A stretch of 64,000 nt of DNA from Rana temporaria (GCF_905171775.1 NC_053501.1:17559754-17623753); one strand, 5' to 3'; positions 33,560 to 44,984 are shown, counted from the stretch's first letter. The notes: a model not told the origin generated them from the sequence alone. A program made the numbers and translations.

Positions 33560-34880
33560 GGCTGTATCTGTCAGGGGAAGTGCCGTGTTCTGCAGAACTC
33601 TAGAGAGCGCAGTGATGGAATAATCTGCAGAATATTTCAATATAAAATTGTCATAGGAGGATGGGATCAAGGAATGTTCTGCAGATTTCTAGAGTGATCA
33701 GTGATTAAATAATCTGCAAAACATATGAATTAATCAGGGGGGAGATGGGATGGAGCGATGTTCTGCAGATCTATAGAAAGGTACGAGATGGAATAAATGG
33801 CAGAATATATTCATATGTATCTGTCAGGGGGAGGTGGGATGGAGCGATGTTCTGCAGATCTATAGAAAGTTAGTAATGCAACAATCAGCAGAATATATCA
33901 ATATGCATCTGTGAGGGGCAGATGAGGAGGGAGTAATGCTCTGCAGATCTATAAATGGGTCAGAGATGGAATAATCTGCAGAATAGATCAATATGTATCA
34001 GTCAGGGGGAATATAGGACAGAGCAATGTTCTGCAGATCTTTAGAAAGGTAAGAGATGGAATAATCTGTGGAATATATTTATATGTATCTGTAAGGGGCA
34101 GATAAGGAGGGGGTAATGCTCTGCAGATCTCTAAAGGTGTCAGAGATCTATAGAAAGGTAAGAGGTGGAATATTCTGCAGTATATATCTGCCAGGGGGGA
34201 TATAGGACAGAACAATGCTCTGCAGATCTTTAGAAAGGTAAGAGGTGGAATATTCTGCAGAATATATCAGTATGTATCTGCCATGGGGGGATATAGGACA
34301 GAGCAATGCTCTGCAGATCTATAGAAAGGTAAGAGGTGGAATATTCTGCAGAGTATATCAGTATGTATCTGCCATGGGGGGATATAGGACGGAGCAATGC
34401 TCTGCAGATCTATAGAAAGGTAAGAGGTGGAATATTCTGCAGAGTATATCAGTATGTATCTGCCATGGGGGAAGAGCAATGCTCTGCAGATCTATAGAAA
34501 GGTAAGAGGTGGAATATTATGCAGAATATATCAGTATGTATCTGCCATGGGGGGGGGGGGGGATATATGACAGAGCAATGCTCTGCAGATCTATAGAAAG
34601 GTAAGAGGTGGAATATTCTGCAGAATATATCAGTATGTATCTGCCATGGGGGGATATAGGACAGAGCAATGCTCTGCAGATCTATAGACAGGTAAGAGGT
34701 GGAATATTCTGCAGAATATATCAGTATGTATCTGCCATGGGGGGATATAGGACAGAGCAATGCTCTGCAGATCTATAGAAAGGTAAGAGGTGGAATATTC
34801 TGCAGAATATATCAGTATGTATCTGCCATGGGGGGGATATAGGACAGAGCAATGCTCTGCAGATCTCTGGACAGCCAGGC
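33560..34880. repeat. 91-bp tandem array
   Basis: Units contain gcaatgctctgcagatctat, agaaaggtaagaggtggaat, attctgcagaatatatcagt and atgtatctgccatgggg. Spacing between ggtggaatattctgcag words is 91 bp in the regular part (34150-34870); the left part is diverged. Minus-strand frames (SAEYSTSYLSIDLQSIA repeats) are array products. Confidence 0.9.
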
Positions 34881-35509
34881 ATGGAGTAATGTACAAATTA
34901 TTAGCAGAGATGGATGTAGCAGATCCTTTCCCTTACATAAGACTTCCCCCATCTGCCCCCTCTGGAGATGGTAGGTGAGTGGTGGGCAATCTTGTTGCCC
35001 CCTATACTCCCCCTCCCCCCATGGGGCCCCCCCCTCACCTTGGTTCAATGCTGCTGGATGGATCTGCGGAGGGAGGTGATTCGCAGGTTCACATCTGTCA
35101 GTGAATCCGGGAGGGTGAGATGGGGGAATTTGATGTGTGTGGGCGGATGACAGATAGAAGAATATTCTCTATTCCAATCTTCCCGATCCCCCTCACACAT
35201 GACTCCTCTTACTGCATGCTGCGGAAACAATTCACCTCCAACAATATCGCCTTCTCGCTATCGGCTGTGGAACCACAAGTCCCAGCAATGCCATCAATAA
35301 AGACACATGAACCCTTCCCCCTGGGCTGTTCCCCTGGGGCAGCAAGGCGCTGGAGTAAGTGGGCTCACCAATGCACACAGACTATACAATCAGCACCCGG
35401 GGGCTTGCAGCACTGGGGTAGTGGGTTCTTGTTCCATCGGGGTCACTACCTGTATGGAATTCATAGATCCCCCCTGTGTTCAGCTGGCCTTTCCTACAAC
35501 CCAATAACA
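34881..35509. other. Non-repetitive; doubtful exon-like piece at 35039-35094
   Basis: On the minus strand a 56-nt piece is framed by a pyrimidine-rich acceptor ending cactgacag and a donor accaag|gtgagg. Its phases could fit the gene, but the first coding exon at 20514-20621 makes a coding role unlikely. It could be a 5' non-coding exon or chance. Confidence 0.2.
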
Positions 35510-35582
35510 CACACTATATTAGCAAAAGTTTTGGGACGCCTGCCTTTACACGCACATGAACTTTATTGGCATCCCAGTCTTA

Positions 35583-36303
35583 TAGCTAGATTCAGGTAGA
35601 GTTAGGCCGGCTTATCAGTAGATACGCCGACCTAACTCAGAATCGGCGCCGTCCTAAGTTTAAGTGTATTCTCAAACAGAGAATACACTTAAACCTATCT
35701 AAGATAGGATGGCTTGCGCCGTCGTATCTTAGGGTGCAATATTTAGGCCGGCCGCTAGGTGGCGCTTCCATTGCGTTCGGCATAGAATATGTAAATCACT
35801 AGATACGCCTATTCACGAACGTACGTGCGCCCGTCGCAGTAAAGATACACCGTTTCCGTAAGAGATAGGCCGCCTAAAGAAAAAGCTGCCCCTAGGAGGC
35901 ATAGTCAATGTTAAGTATGGCCGTCGTTCCCGCGTCGAAATTTGAAAATTTTACATTGTTTGCGTAAGTCGTCCTTGAATGGGGCTGGACGTAATTTACG
36001 TTCACGTCGAAACCAATACGTACTTTGCCGCAATGCACACTGGGATATGTACACGGACGGCGCATGCACCGTTCGTGAATAACGTCAATCACGTTGGGTC
36101 ACAGTTAATCTACATAAAACACGCCCCCACATCCTCATTTGAATTTGGCGTGCTTACGGCGGCCTATTCAGGCTACGCCGCCGTAACTTAGCAGGCAAGT
36201 ACTTTGTGAATACAGTACTTGCCTAGCTAACTTACGGCGGCGTAGTGTAAATACGATACGCTACGCCGCCGCACAGATGCGCGCCCCTACCTGAATCCAG
36301 CTA
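35583..36303. mobile_element. Harbinger-like MITE (copy G) with proven TTA target
   Basis: Ends tagctagattcaggtag and ctacctgaatccagcta with TTA at 35580-35582 and 36304-36306. The uninterrupted target (cccagtcttagtc) is present in the Tc1 copy at 51414-51426, which confirms the duplication. Confidence 0.95.
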
Positions 36304-36467
36304 TTAGTCTGTAGGATTCAATATTGAGTTGGCCCCGCCCTTTGCAGCGATAACAGCTTCAACTCTTCTGGGAAGGCCGTCCACAAGGTTTAGGAGTGTC
36401 TATGGGACACACCCCAAACGAGTTCATCCATGTCTTTAAGGACCTCACTTTGTGCACTGCTGGGCAG

Positions 36468-36835
36468 TTGTTTTTCTGGGGTTGGGCCCCTTAGTTCCAG
36501 TGAAGGGAACTCTTAAGCCGTCAGCATACCAAGTCATTTTGGACAATTTCATGCGCCCAACTTTGAGGGAACAGTTTGGGGATGGGCCCCTTCTTGTTCC
36601 AACATGACTGCCCACCAGTGAACAAAGCAAGGTCCATAAAGACATGGATGAACGAGTTTGGGGTGGAAGAACTTGACTGGCCTGCACAGAGTCCTGACCT
36701 CAACCCGATAGAACACCTTTGGGATGAAATAGAGCAGAGACTGTGAGCCAGGCCTTCTCGCCCAACATCAGTGCCTGACCTCACAAATGTGCTTCTGGAA
36801 GAATGGTCAAACATTCCCATAGACACTCTCCTAGC
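36468..36835 (+). pseudogene. Tc1 transposase fragment, plus sense, degraded
   Basis: The plus strand, read in shifting frames, gives GTKGPNP-reverse-type pieces and then, forward, ARSIKTWM-like and ELDWPAQSPDLNPIEHLWDE at about 36670-36730, followed by a stop (tga at 36744) and SVPDLTNVLLEEWSNIPID. SPDLNPIEHLWDE carries the last acidic residue of the DD34E triad. Frame breaks and the missing N-terminus show it is dead. The same block, inverted, precedes it. Confidence 0.8.
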
Positions 36836-36840
36836 GGGTA

Positions 36841-37164
36841 ACTGGCGGCGAGGAAGAAGACAACGGAACAGGAGAAGAGAGCTCGGGAGAGACGGCGGCG
36901 GGATAAGACAGCTCGGGGAGAAGACAGAGCTGTTATATTTTAATAAAGGACTTGTCAAAAACTGTCTCTTATTTATTTTTTTATATTTCACTGCTTTTTT
37001 TTACATGGGGGGGGGGCAGGATCTGGGGACCCCATTTGTTAGGGGGCTTTCAGATTCCGATAAGCCCCCCCATCCACAGACTCCGACAACCACTGGCCAG
37101 GGTTGTCAGGAAGAAGCCCTTGTCACCATCAACATGGGGGAAAAGGTGCTTTGGGGTGGGGGCC
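36841..37164. repeat. Dispersed ranid-type repeat
   Basis: ggaccccatttgttaggggg, tttcagattccgataagccc and ccaccatcaacatggggg are words I recall from a very common frog repeat. G-run at 37007-37016. Confidence 0.65.
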
Positions 37165-37452
37165 AAGATACGAGCGGCGTAAGTCTCCTACGCCGTCGTA
37201 TCTTGGGGTGCAATAATTAAGCTGGCCGCTAGGTGGCGCTTCCTTGCTTTCCGCGTCGAATATGTAAATGAGCAAGATACGCCGATTCACGAACGTACAT
37301 ACGCCCGTCGCAATTAGTTACGCCGTTTACGTAAGACATACGCCGGCGTAAAGATAAAGCAGGTCTCTAGGTGGCGCAGCCCATGCAAAGTATGGACGTC
37401 GCAACAAGCGTATCTTTTTACGTCGTTTGCGTAAGTCTTTGTGAATCTGGGC
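37165..37452. mobile_element. Harbinger-like MITE, left end missing
   Basis: Starts inside the family (agatacgagcggcgtaagtc) and ends tttgtgaatctgggcc. Middle part shortened compared with copy 40494-41215. Confidence 0.8.
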
Positions 37453-38036
37453 CAATGTTGACAATTGTTATAAAAGTGACAATTCAAATGAATCCCTTAT
37501 GCACCCCATCCCGCCCATGGGTCTCATGGGGTACCGGATGGGTGATTGTTGGTGGGTACGGTGCACTCGCTGCTGATCCTCACTCTCTTCAAAGCGTTTT
37601 CTTAGTTAGCGGCCCCCGGTTCAGTGAAAGCAGTGTTACCATGGAGCCCGAGAAATCCGGCAACCTTCACAAATCCAAGCATCTTTCATCCCGGCTCTAA
37701 TTGGAAAGTTTACTGAGCCGCGGGGCGGGTGGTGAGGTGCCATCATTAACCTTCTCTCTGCTGGAAGAAACGCGGCGTAATGAGGCCCCTGACCCGCCTA
37801 AAGTGCAGACATTATCCGTACAATACAAACTGTCTGTGTTCAGAGACTCTCGCGTGAACGGTTATACGCCAACAACTAGTCGCTTAATTCGTTCGGGACA
37901 CAAATTTGGCTGCTGGCCACGGCTGTGAGCGTACGACGTGCGCATGGGGCTGGATTCTCGTCCGCCCGCCTAAATGAGCCCTAAACACATCTAAAGGATC
38001 AACTCCGGGAACAGAAATATATTTTGGATAATGTCT
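37453..38036. other. Non-repetitive; candidate conserved non-coding element
   Basis: 37570-37930 lacks repeats and carries ctctaattggaaagtttact, ccatcattaaccttctct and a run of motif-like words. Open frames of 75-109 codons cross it without recognisable domains. Confidence 0.35.
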
Positions 38037-38722
38037 TAGCTAATTATTGCTAGATTTACACTTATAGTTGCGGAGCAAGAAAAACAGGCGGTTGAGCCAC
38101 TTTTATACTGCCCCCCCCCCCCCCCCCATGCTCTCCTTGCCCGGCCTGTCAGTTTAGGTGGACGGCCATGTCTTGGTAGGTTTGCGGTTGTGCCATACTC
38201 TTTCCATTTTTCGATGATGGATTGAACAGAGCTCCGTGAGATGTTCAAAGCTTGGGATATTTTTCTATAACCTAACCCTGCTTTACACTTCTCCACAACT
38301 TTATCCCCGACCTGTCTGGTGGGTTCATTGGCTTTCATGATGCTGTTTGTTCGCCAAGGTTTCCTAACAAACATCTGAGGGCTTCACAGAACAGCTGTAT
38401 TTAAACTGAGATTAAATTACACACAGGTGGACTCTATTTACCAATTAGGTGACTTCAGAAGGCAATTAGCTGCACTAGATTTTAGTTAGGGGTATCAGAG
38501 TAAAGGGGGCCGAATACAAATGCACCCCCCACACTTTGCACATATTTATTTGTAAAAAAATGTGAAAACCATTTATAATTTTCCTTTCACTTCACAATTA
38601 TGTGCCACTTTGTGTTGGTCTATCACATAAAGTCCCAATAAAATACATTTACGTTTTTGGTTGTAACATGACAAAATTTGGAAAATTTCATGGGGTGTGA
38701 ATACTTTTTCAAGGCACTGTAC
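38037..38722 (-). mobile_element. Tc1-like element, 5' half only
   Basis: The right end gtgaatactttttcaaggcactgta is a Tc1-type terminus. Inward lies the inverted-repeat region, then the transposase N-terminus reading leftwards. The element stops at a C-run (38109-38126); the rest and the other terminus are absent. Confidence 0.85.
38127..38374 (-). pseudogene. Tc1 transposase N-terminal DNA-binding domain, truncated
   Basis: The minus strand reads MKANEPTRQVGDKVVEKCKA, GLGYRKISQALNISRSSVQS, IIEKWKEYGTTANLPRHGRP and PKLTGRARR before a G-run. This is the paired-like helix-turn-helix of Tc1 transposases with the GRP(P/R)K hook (RHGRPPKLT). Residues are well kept over about 90 codons, but the catalytic domain is missing. 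Confidence 0.9.
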
Positions 38723-38818
38723 ATGGGTCCCAAGAGCCACAAGAAGCCCCTGGTCAGCCTCTGTCCTTTCACAGGAAGGCTGCCATTCATCCAATATTAC
38801 ACTGGGTTTAGATGGAAA

Positions 38819-39328
38819 TACCGTATTTATCGGCGTATACCGCGCACTTTTTTGCCCTGAAAATCATAAATAAAATATACACCGATACCCGCGCCGAGTT
38901 TTGAATACTGCGCCGACATATACCGAGCGCAGTACACTCAGGTATAGTCGGGCAGTCTCGGCTCCTTCCGCACTCAGCGCGGGTAGCCAAGCATTGCCGA
39001 CAATACACGAGTGTACTGCGCTCTGTATATGTCCGCGCAGTATTCAAACTCGGTGTGCGGGAAACGAGCGGGGAGGACGCCGCAGAAGGACGCCGGACCC
39101 CCTGAAGAGGACACCCGATCCACCGAAGACAGACGCCGAACCCCCCGAAGAGGACACCCGAAGCCGCAGAAGGACGCCGGACCCGACGAGGCCGCCGATG
39201 GACCCCGCGCAAGACACCAAAACTGTAAGTACAAAAAAAACAAAAAAACTTTTTTTCCACAGGATTGGGGGCCACTTTAGGGGTGCGCGGTATACGCGGG
39301 AGCGCGTTATACCGCGATAAATACGGTA
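38819..39328. mobile_element. taccgtatttatcggcgtat element (copy 2)
   Basis: Ends taccgtatttatcggcgtat and gcgataaatacggta; central inverted pair around 38930-39040 (gagcgcagtacactc / gagtgtactgcgctc) and GC-rich tandem accccccgaagaggacaccc. Overlapping frames on both strands follow from the tandem part. Confidence 0.85.
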
Positions 39329-39749
39329 AGTGAACTTCTCATAAGAACGCGGCCTGCAGAGAGTAACAGAACCGATTGCCAACCCCCCTCCAGCTATCAG
39401 AGGTGTAGAAGCCATGTATGAGGAATACAGGTGAGCCATAGATGGTAATATTGGAGACGTTCTTTCATTCTACCGGAGTGAAGTCATGTACGGGCGCATC
39501 GATCCCGGCGCCGTGGTTTTCACTGTGACTCACAACGTCCCGTAACCACTTATTAAATGAAAGTTTTACACCCTGACTCAGCATATATACACGTCTATCT
39601 GATCTGACATGTACATACATGATCTACCTATTAACCCTTCAATTAGTCGCAGATGAGGAACAATGAAGAATTATACAATGGGAGACACCAGCATCATCCT
39701 GACATAAGAATTGGGTGCGCAAAGGAAAGTGCCAAAAACAGAACATATA
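39329..39749. other. Non-repetitive; weak plus-strand exon candidate at about 39355-39430
   Basis: The plus strand reads VTEPIANPPPAIRGVEAMYE up to a very good donor (gaatacag|gtgagc at 39430/39431), with a pyrimidine-rich acceptor option ccccctccag. The minus strand is also open here, so the signal is not decisive. The rest (39450-39740) is unique-looking. Confidence 0.25.
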
Positions 39750-40438
39750 GGGGCAGATCCACATACATCTGCGCCGGGCGCAGCGTATCTAAGATACGCT
39801 ACGCCTCCGAAACGTATCTTTTTTATTTTGAATCCACAATGAATCCGCGCCGTAAGTTACGGCGGCGTAGTGTATCTCTCGCGGCGTAAGGGCGCGGAAT
39901 TCAAATGGCTGTGATGGGGGCGTGTTTTATGTTAATACGTCGTGACCCGACGTAAACGCCGTTTTCTTTGAACTGCGCATGCGCCGTCCCTGGGGGTATC
40001 CCAGTGCTCATGCTCGAAATTAAACCGGAACCAGCCAATGCTTACGACGGTGACGTCATTCTATGCAAATTCCTATTCGCGAACGACTTACGCAAACAAA
40101 TCTAAATTGTACACGGGAAGGACGGCCATACTTAACATTGAGTACGCCTCAATAGCAGCTTTAACTATACGCCGGAAAAAGCCGAACGGAAACGAGGTAA
40201 AAAAATGCGCCGGCCGGACGTACGTTCGTGGGTCGCCGTAAATAGCTCATTTGCATACTCAACGCAGATTTCGACGGAAACGCCACCTAGCGGCCGCCGA
40301 AAAATTGCATCTAAGATCCGACGGCGTACGAAGACGTACGCCTGTCGGATCTAGCCGAGATGCCGTCGTATCTTGTTTTGAGGATTCAAAACAAAGATAC
40401 GACGCAGGAATTTTGAAATTACGCCGGCGTATCAATAG

Positions 40439-40440
<2 letters not shown>
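39750..40440. mobile_element. Harbinger-like MITE, reverse orientation
   Basis: Begins ggggcagatccacatac; opening hairpin ctacgcctccgaaac...gttacggcggcgtag; ends in gccggcgtatcaatagat where a TA run takes over, so the last bases are lost. Confidence 0.85.

Positions 40441-40478
<38 letters not shown>
40441..40478. repeat. (TA)n microsatellite
   Basis: About 18 TA units between two MITEs. Confidence 0.95.
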
Positions 40479-40481
<3 letters not shown>

Positions 40482-40493
40482 CACATACACACT

Positions 40494-41215
40494 GGGCTAG
40501 ATTCACGTAGAGATACGCCGTCGTAACTCTGAATATACGCCGTCGTAAATTTAAGCGTATTCTGGAAACCAGATATGCTTAAATTAGGCTAAGATACGAG
40601 CGGCGTAAGTCTCCTACGCCGTCGTATCTTAGGGTGCATATTTACGCTGGCCGCTAGGTGGCGCTTCCGTCAATTTACGCGAGGAATATGCTAATTAGGT
40701 AGATACGCCGATTCACAAATGTACGTACACCTGGCGCTATTTTTTTTACGTTGTTTACGTTAGGCTTTTTCGGCGCAAGGTTGCTCCTGCTATTATGAGG
40801 CGTACTCAATGTTAAGTATGGACGTCGTTCCCGCGTCGAATTTTGAAAATCTTACGTCGTTTGCGTGAGTCGTTCGCGAATAGGGCTTTGCGTAAATTAC
40901 GTTCACGTCGAAAGCATTAACGATTTGCGGCGGAATTTCGAGCATGCACACTGGGATTCTTTCACGAACGGCGTAGGCGCCGTTCGTTAAAGACGTCATT
41001 TACGTGGGGTCATGTTTTATTTACATAAAACACGCCCACCTCTTCTCAATTTGAATTTGGCGCGCTTATGCCGGCTGATTTACGCTACACCGCCGCAACT
41101 TACGGAGCAAGTGCTTTGTGAATACTGCACTTGCCCGTCTAAGTTGCGGAGGCGTAGCGTAAATAGGATACGCTACGCCCGCACAAAATTACGTCCCCCT
41201 ACCTGAATCTAGCCC
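40494..41215. mobile_element. Harbinger-like MITE, complete
   Basis: Ends gggctagattcacgtag and ctacctgaatctagccc, flanked by ACT at 40491-40493 and 41216-41218. Family core tcaatgttaagtatggacgt. Most similar to copies C and I. Confidence 0.85.
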
Positions 41216-41607
41216 ACTGTATATATAAAGCTGGTCTGTTTTACACATGAAAAAGAGATCTAGAAAACCTTTCCCCTTCACAGTTCAGTCTAATGAAGAG
41301 AAGCCTCACCTTATACACACAGCTGGTGTTTGGGGCATGCTGGGGCTTGTAGTGCGCAGGCAGTCAGATTATCGGGAGCTGGGTGTGCGATTCTCACCTC
41401 TCCGCCATTCCACGACACATAAACAGCAGACGGTACAAAGTCCTCACAGCTCACAATCTAATTTTAGCATCTGAGCTCGGTGATAAAAACAGAGAATCTC
41501 TCACATACAGAGCCCCCCGACCCACCAGAATACGACTAAAACTAAAACAATTGCAGAAGACTAAAATTTTACTAAAACTAAAAATGCCAATTTAGTCTTA
41601 AGACTAA
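41216..41607. other. Unassigned; actaaaact-rich at 41530-41600
   Basis: Simple actaaaactaaaa words resume after the nested MITEs at 42445, so the MITEs split a low-complexity tract. No gene supported. Confidence 0.4.
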
Positions 41608-42440
41608 TGCCGCGTACACTCGATCGGAATTTACGACAAGAAAAGTTTGATGTGAGCTTTTGGTTGGAAATTATGACCGTGTGTAGGCCCCATTGGACAT
41701 TTGCTGTCGGATTTTCCGACAGCAAAAATTTGAGAGCTGGTACTCAACTTTTCCGATGGTAAAAGTTCTTGTCGAAAATTGTGATTGACTGACGCACAAA
41801 AATCCTACGCATGCTCGGAATCATTGAACTTCATTTTTCTCAGCTCGTCTTATGCCCCGTACACACCATCACTTTATGTGATGAAAAAAAACGAAATTTT
41901 CTGTGAAGTAAAAAATTACGTTTTTGAAACTTCAATTTTCAAAGACGAAGTTGCCTACACACCATCGTTTTTCTCACAATGTTCTAGCAAAGTGAGGTTA
42001 CGTTCCACCACGTTTTTCCATTGAAGCTTGCTCCATAAGTAGCTTCTGGGCATGCGCGGGTGAAAAAACGTTGTTTTAAACGACGTTTTTTGCTACACAC
42101 GGTCAATTTCTGTAAAGTAAAAAATGACGTTTTGAAAAACGACACATAAAATTGAAGCATGCTTCAATTTTTTTTTGTCATTTTTTTACAAGACATAAAA
42201 CAAAGTTTTCCCCCACACACGGTCATTTAAAGTGACGTTTTTAAAAACGTAATTTTTTTTCATCACATAAAGTGATGGTGTGTACGCGGCAATAGTGTTG
42301 TACGTCATCGCGTCCTTGGCGGTGGAAATGTCCGACAACATTTGTTTGACCGTGTATATGCAACACAAGTTTGAGCCAACATCCGTCGGAAAAAAATCCA
42401 CGGTTTTCTTGTCGGAAATTCCGATCGTGCGTACGCGGCA
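41608..42440. mobile_element. tgccgcgtacac-type MITE, host of a nested MITE
   Basis: Ends tgccgcgtacactcgatcgg and ccgatcgtgcgtacgcggca; flanks TAA and TTA fit a worn 3-bp duplication. Its own sequence is split by 41853-42291. Confidence 0.8.
41853..42291. mobile_element. Nested tgccccgtacacaccatcac MITE
   Basis: Ends tgccccgtacacaccatc and gatggtgtgtacgcggca, with inverted acataaagtgat pieces inside. It lies wholly within 41608-42440, so it is younger than its host. Confidence 0.8.
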
Positions 42441-42444
42441 TTAG

Positions 42445-43110
42445 ACTAAACTAAATCAAAATTTGGTGCCAAAATTAACACTGATTTATAGTCGTTTCTA
42501 GGCAGTTGAGTTTAGAAGCATTTTTTGGAAAGCAAAAAAATGCGTTCAGGACGGATGTTCAGAGGCATTTGAAACGCCAAATGCCTGTAACAGCTTGTAA
42601 ACGCGTGCAAACGTGGTAACTCACGTTTAGCTGCGTTTCGTTTACAGGCATTTTTAATGGAGATACATTTTTGACTATTTGAAAAAAAATAAAAAATTTA
42701 AAACGCTCCTAAACGCAAACGAGGCAAAACGCGGCATGTAAATGTGGCAAAATGGACGTTTTACTATCTGTCAAGTTAAATCATTCAGGGGAGGTTGTAA
42801 AACGTCCCGTGTACATTAAGCCTAAATGTCTGAAAAACGCGACTGTTCGGTGTTTAAAAAACGCGGCTGCTCTGTGTTTTTAAAGCCATAAGCTTTTGTG
42901 GGAGTATAAGTTTTGCTAAAAAAACGCTAATGCCAAAATGCTGCAAAACTTACGTTTTTATTGCGGCATTCTACAGCTAAAGCTACTGACATTTTTTTTT
43001 TCATTTCCAGTGTGCATGAAGCCTTATTGAGATTTATTTTTATTAAAGACATGTAGCAGAATATATTTTGGCCAAAATGTTTGAAGAAATTTAGATTTGT
43101 TTACATTACA
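42445..43110. repeat. MITE-like aacgcg-rich DNA and a ranid-type repeat fragment
   Basis: 42500-43020 is rich in inverted aaaaacgc/gcgttttt words; 43030-43100 matches the ttaaagacatgtagcagaat repeat type of 28360. Boundaries unclear. Confidence 0.45.
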
Positions 43111-43249
43111 GCATTACACAACGCACAGCAACAATGATATCAGAGATAAATATGTCTCATGTGCAATGTAGACTGGTGACCTACCTGCTCTGGTATTTCT
43201 CACAGTACCAACTGGGGACAGAGATGAAGGGTGCAGGGGAGTTAGAAAT
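43111..43249. other. Short unique segment with a doubtful 27-nt exon-like piece
   Basis: Minus strand 43185-43211 lies between a strong acceptor (tctgtccccag) and a donor (agcag|gtaggt). The pyrimidine tract is simply the complement of the purine-rich array next door, so this may be chance. Confidence 0.2.
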
Positions 43250-43840
43250 CGGGGAGTATAGGGGAAAGAGATCCGGGTGTGCAGGGGTGAAGAGCAATCA
43301 GGGGGTGAAGGGAGAGATATTTTTGGGGGCAAGGGAGTGAAAGAGATAAGAGGGTGCAGGAGAGAGAGAGATCAGAGGGTGCATCAGAGGGTAAAGGAGA
43401 GACAGATCAGGAGGTGCAGGAGAGTGAGATTAGGGGGTGCAAGGGAGAAATCATTTTGGAGGGGGGGCGGGCAAGAGAAAGATCAAGAGGTGCAAGAAAG
43501 AGAGATCAGGTGGTGCAGGGGAGATAAATCAGGGAGTGCAGGGGAGAAAAAATTTGGGAGGGGGGCAAGGGAAAGAGATCAAGGGGTGCAGGAGGGAGAG
43601 ATCGGGGTGCAGAGGCGAGAGATCGGGGTGGCAGGAGAGATAATTCAAGGGAGGCAAGGGGGAGATCAGGTGGTGCAGACGAGAGATCAGAAGGTATAGG
43701 GAGACAGTGATTAGAGGGTGCAGGGTTTATATTGTGGGGTATCAGGTGTGCAGGGGAGATAAAAGTTCGGGGGCTTAGGGGTGATATCAGGGAGGCGCAG
43801 GGCAGATAAAGATCAGAAGAGGGTAATGAGGGGGTACAAA
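43250..43840. repeat. Degenerate purine-rich tandem repeat
   Basis: Words such as ggtgcaggggagagagatca recur irregularly at about 25-30 bp. Plus-strand frames of 68-140 codons are Gly/Arg/Glu-rich artefacts. Confidence 0.8.
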
Positions 43841-44059
43841 GAAGGCAGGCGTTTGGGGTGCTGGGGATTGGCAGTGAGAAAGAAAGGCAGTAGTTGGGGG
43901 TGCAGGCAGCAAGCAGTCAGAGTTGCACCAAGCAGAAGAAGGCAATGCAGGCAGCAAGAACCATGTAATACAGGAAAGGAGAATCCGTTTTCAGGGGTTT
44001 CAGGAGAGGTGAGAATCACAGGGTGATGGAAGATCCACTGGTGAGATTGTGCAGGGCAA

Positions 44060-44640
44060 CCAGTGATCAGGGTGGCATGGAGCAGGAGAGAGAGGAGCTT
44101 AGGAGATGCAGAGATCAGGAGGTGCAGGGGAACCAGTGATCAGGGGGTGCCGGAGATGCAGAGATCAGGGGGTGCAGGAGATGCAGAGATCAGGAGGTGC
44201 AGGGGAACCAGTGATCAGGGAGTGCAGGAGATGCAGAGATCAGGGGGTGCAGGAGATGCAGAGATCAGGGGGTGCAGGAGATGCAGAGATCAGGGGGTGC
44301 AGGGGATACAGTGATCAGGGAGTGCAGGAGATGCAGAGATCAGAGGGTGCAGGGAATACAGTGCCCAGAAGTGAAGGGGCTCCAGGGATCAAAGGTGCAG
44401 TAAATCCAGTGATCAGGGGGTGCAGGGAATCCAGTGATCAGGGAGAACAAGGGATCCAGTGATCAGGGAGAACAGGGGATCCAGTGATCAGGGAGAACAG
44501 GGGATCCAGTGATCAGGGAGAACAGGGGATCCAGTGATCAGGGAGAACAGGGGATCCAGTGATCAGTGAGAACAGGGGATCCAGTGATCAGGGGTGCAGG
44601 GGATCCAGTGATCAGGGGACACAGGCCAGTCAGGGATCAC
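44060..44640. repeat. 25-bp minisatellite, two variant blocks
   Basis: Left block unit gatcagggggtgcaggagat plus gcaga; right block (44430-44600) unit gatcagggagaacaggggat plus ccagt. Both 25 bp, with an abrupt switch near 44440. Confidence 0.9.
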
Positions 44641-44984
44641 AAGGTGGATGAAGCTCAGAAGATCTTCAGAACTGCAGATCCAGGGACAGCTGGCTTCTTA
44701 GTGAGATGGGGAAAATAAAAGACACACCCACTGCCCCAGACTGCCTCCTGATTGGTCGCTCAACAACATCTGGACTGCAGTTAACTCTTGGCTGGCTGTG
44801 TGTGAGCTGGGAGCGAGGCAACTTTGTATAAAGTTTTCCCTTCTGCCATCAGTATGTGCAATATCTGACATTATACAATATCCCCTTCTACAACCTCCCC
44901 GGCCAACACCAGATGTAATATCCTCTGCAGAGAGTCACTCTATATCTTACATCACTGGACGGTGTATGACAACATGTAGGAGAA
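44641..44984. other. No feature seen
   Basis: Non-repetitive; TATAAAG at about 44828 without further promoter support. Confidence 0.35.

Larger units (their letters stand above)
35510..36840. mobile_element. Rearranged Tc1-like element split by a MITE
   Basis: The left terminus (tatattagcaaaagttttggg) and the caatattgagttggcccc / acagcttcaactcttctggg block match the elements at 51391-51652 and 63279-64000. A minus-sense transposase piece (36420-36465) flips to plus-sense (36468-36835). Contains the MITE 35583-36303. Confidence 0.85.

Noticed and set aside
33988..34896. Minus-strand frames with SAEYSTSYLSIDLQ repeats
   Set aside because: They follow the 91-bp tandem array unit exactly.
43277..44462. 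Gly/Arg/Glu-rich plus-strand frames
   Set aside because: Purine-rich tandem repeats with no stop in one frame; no gene context.
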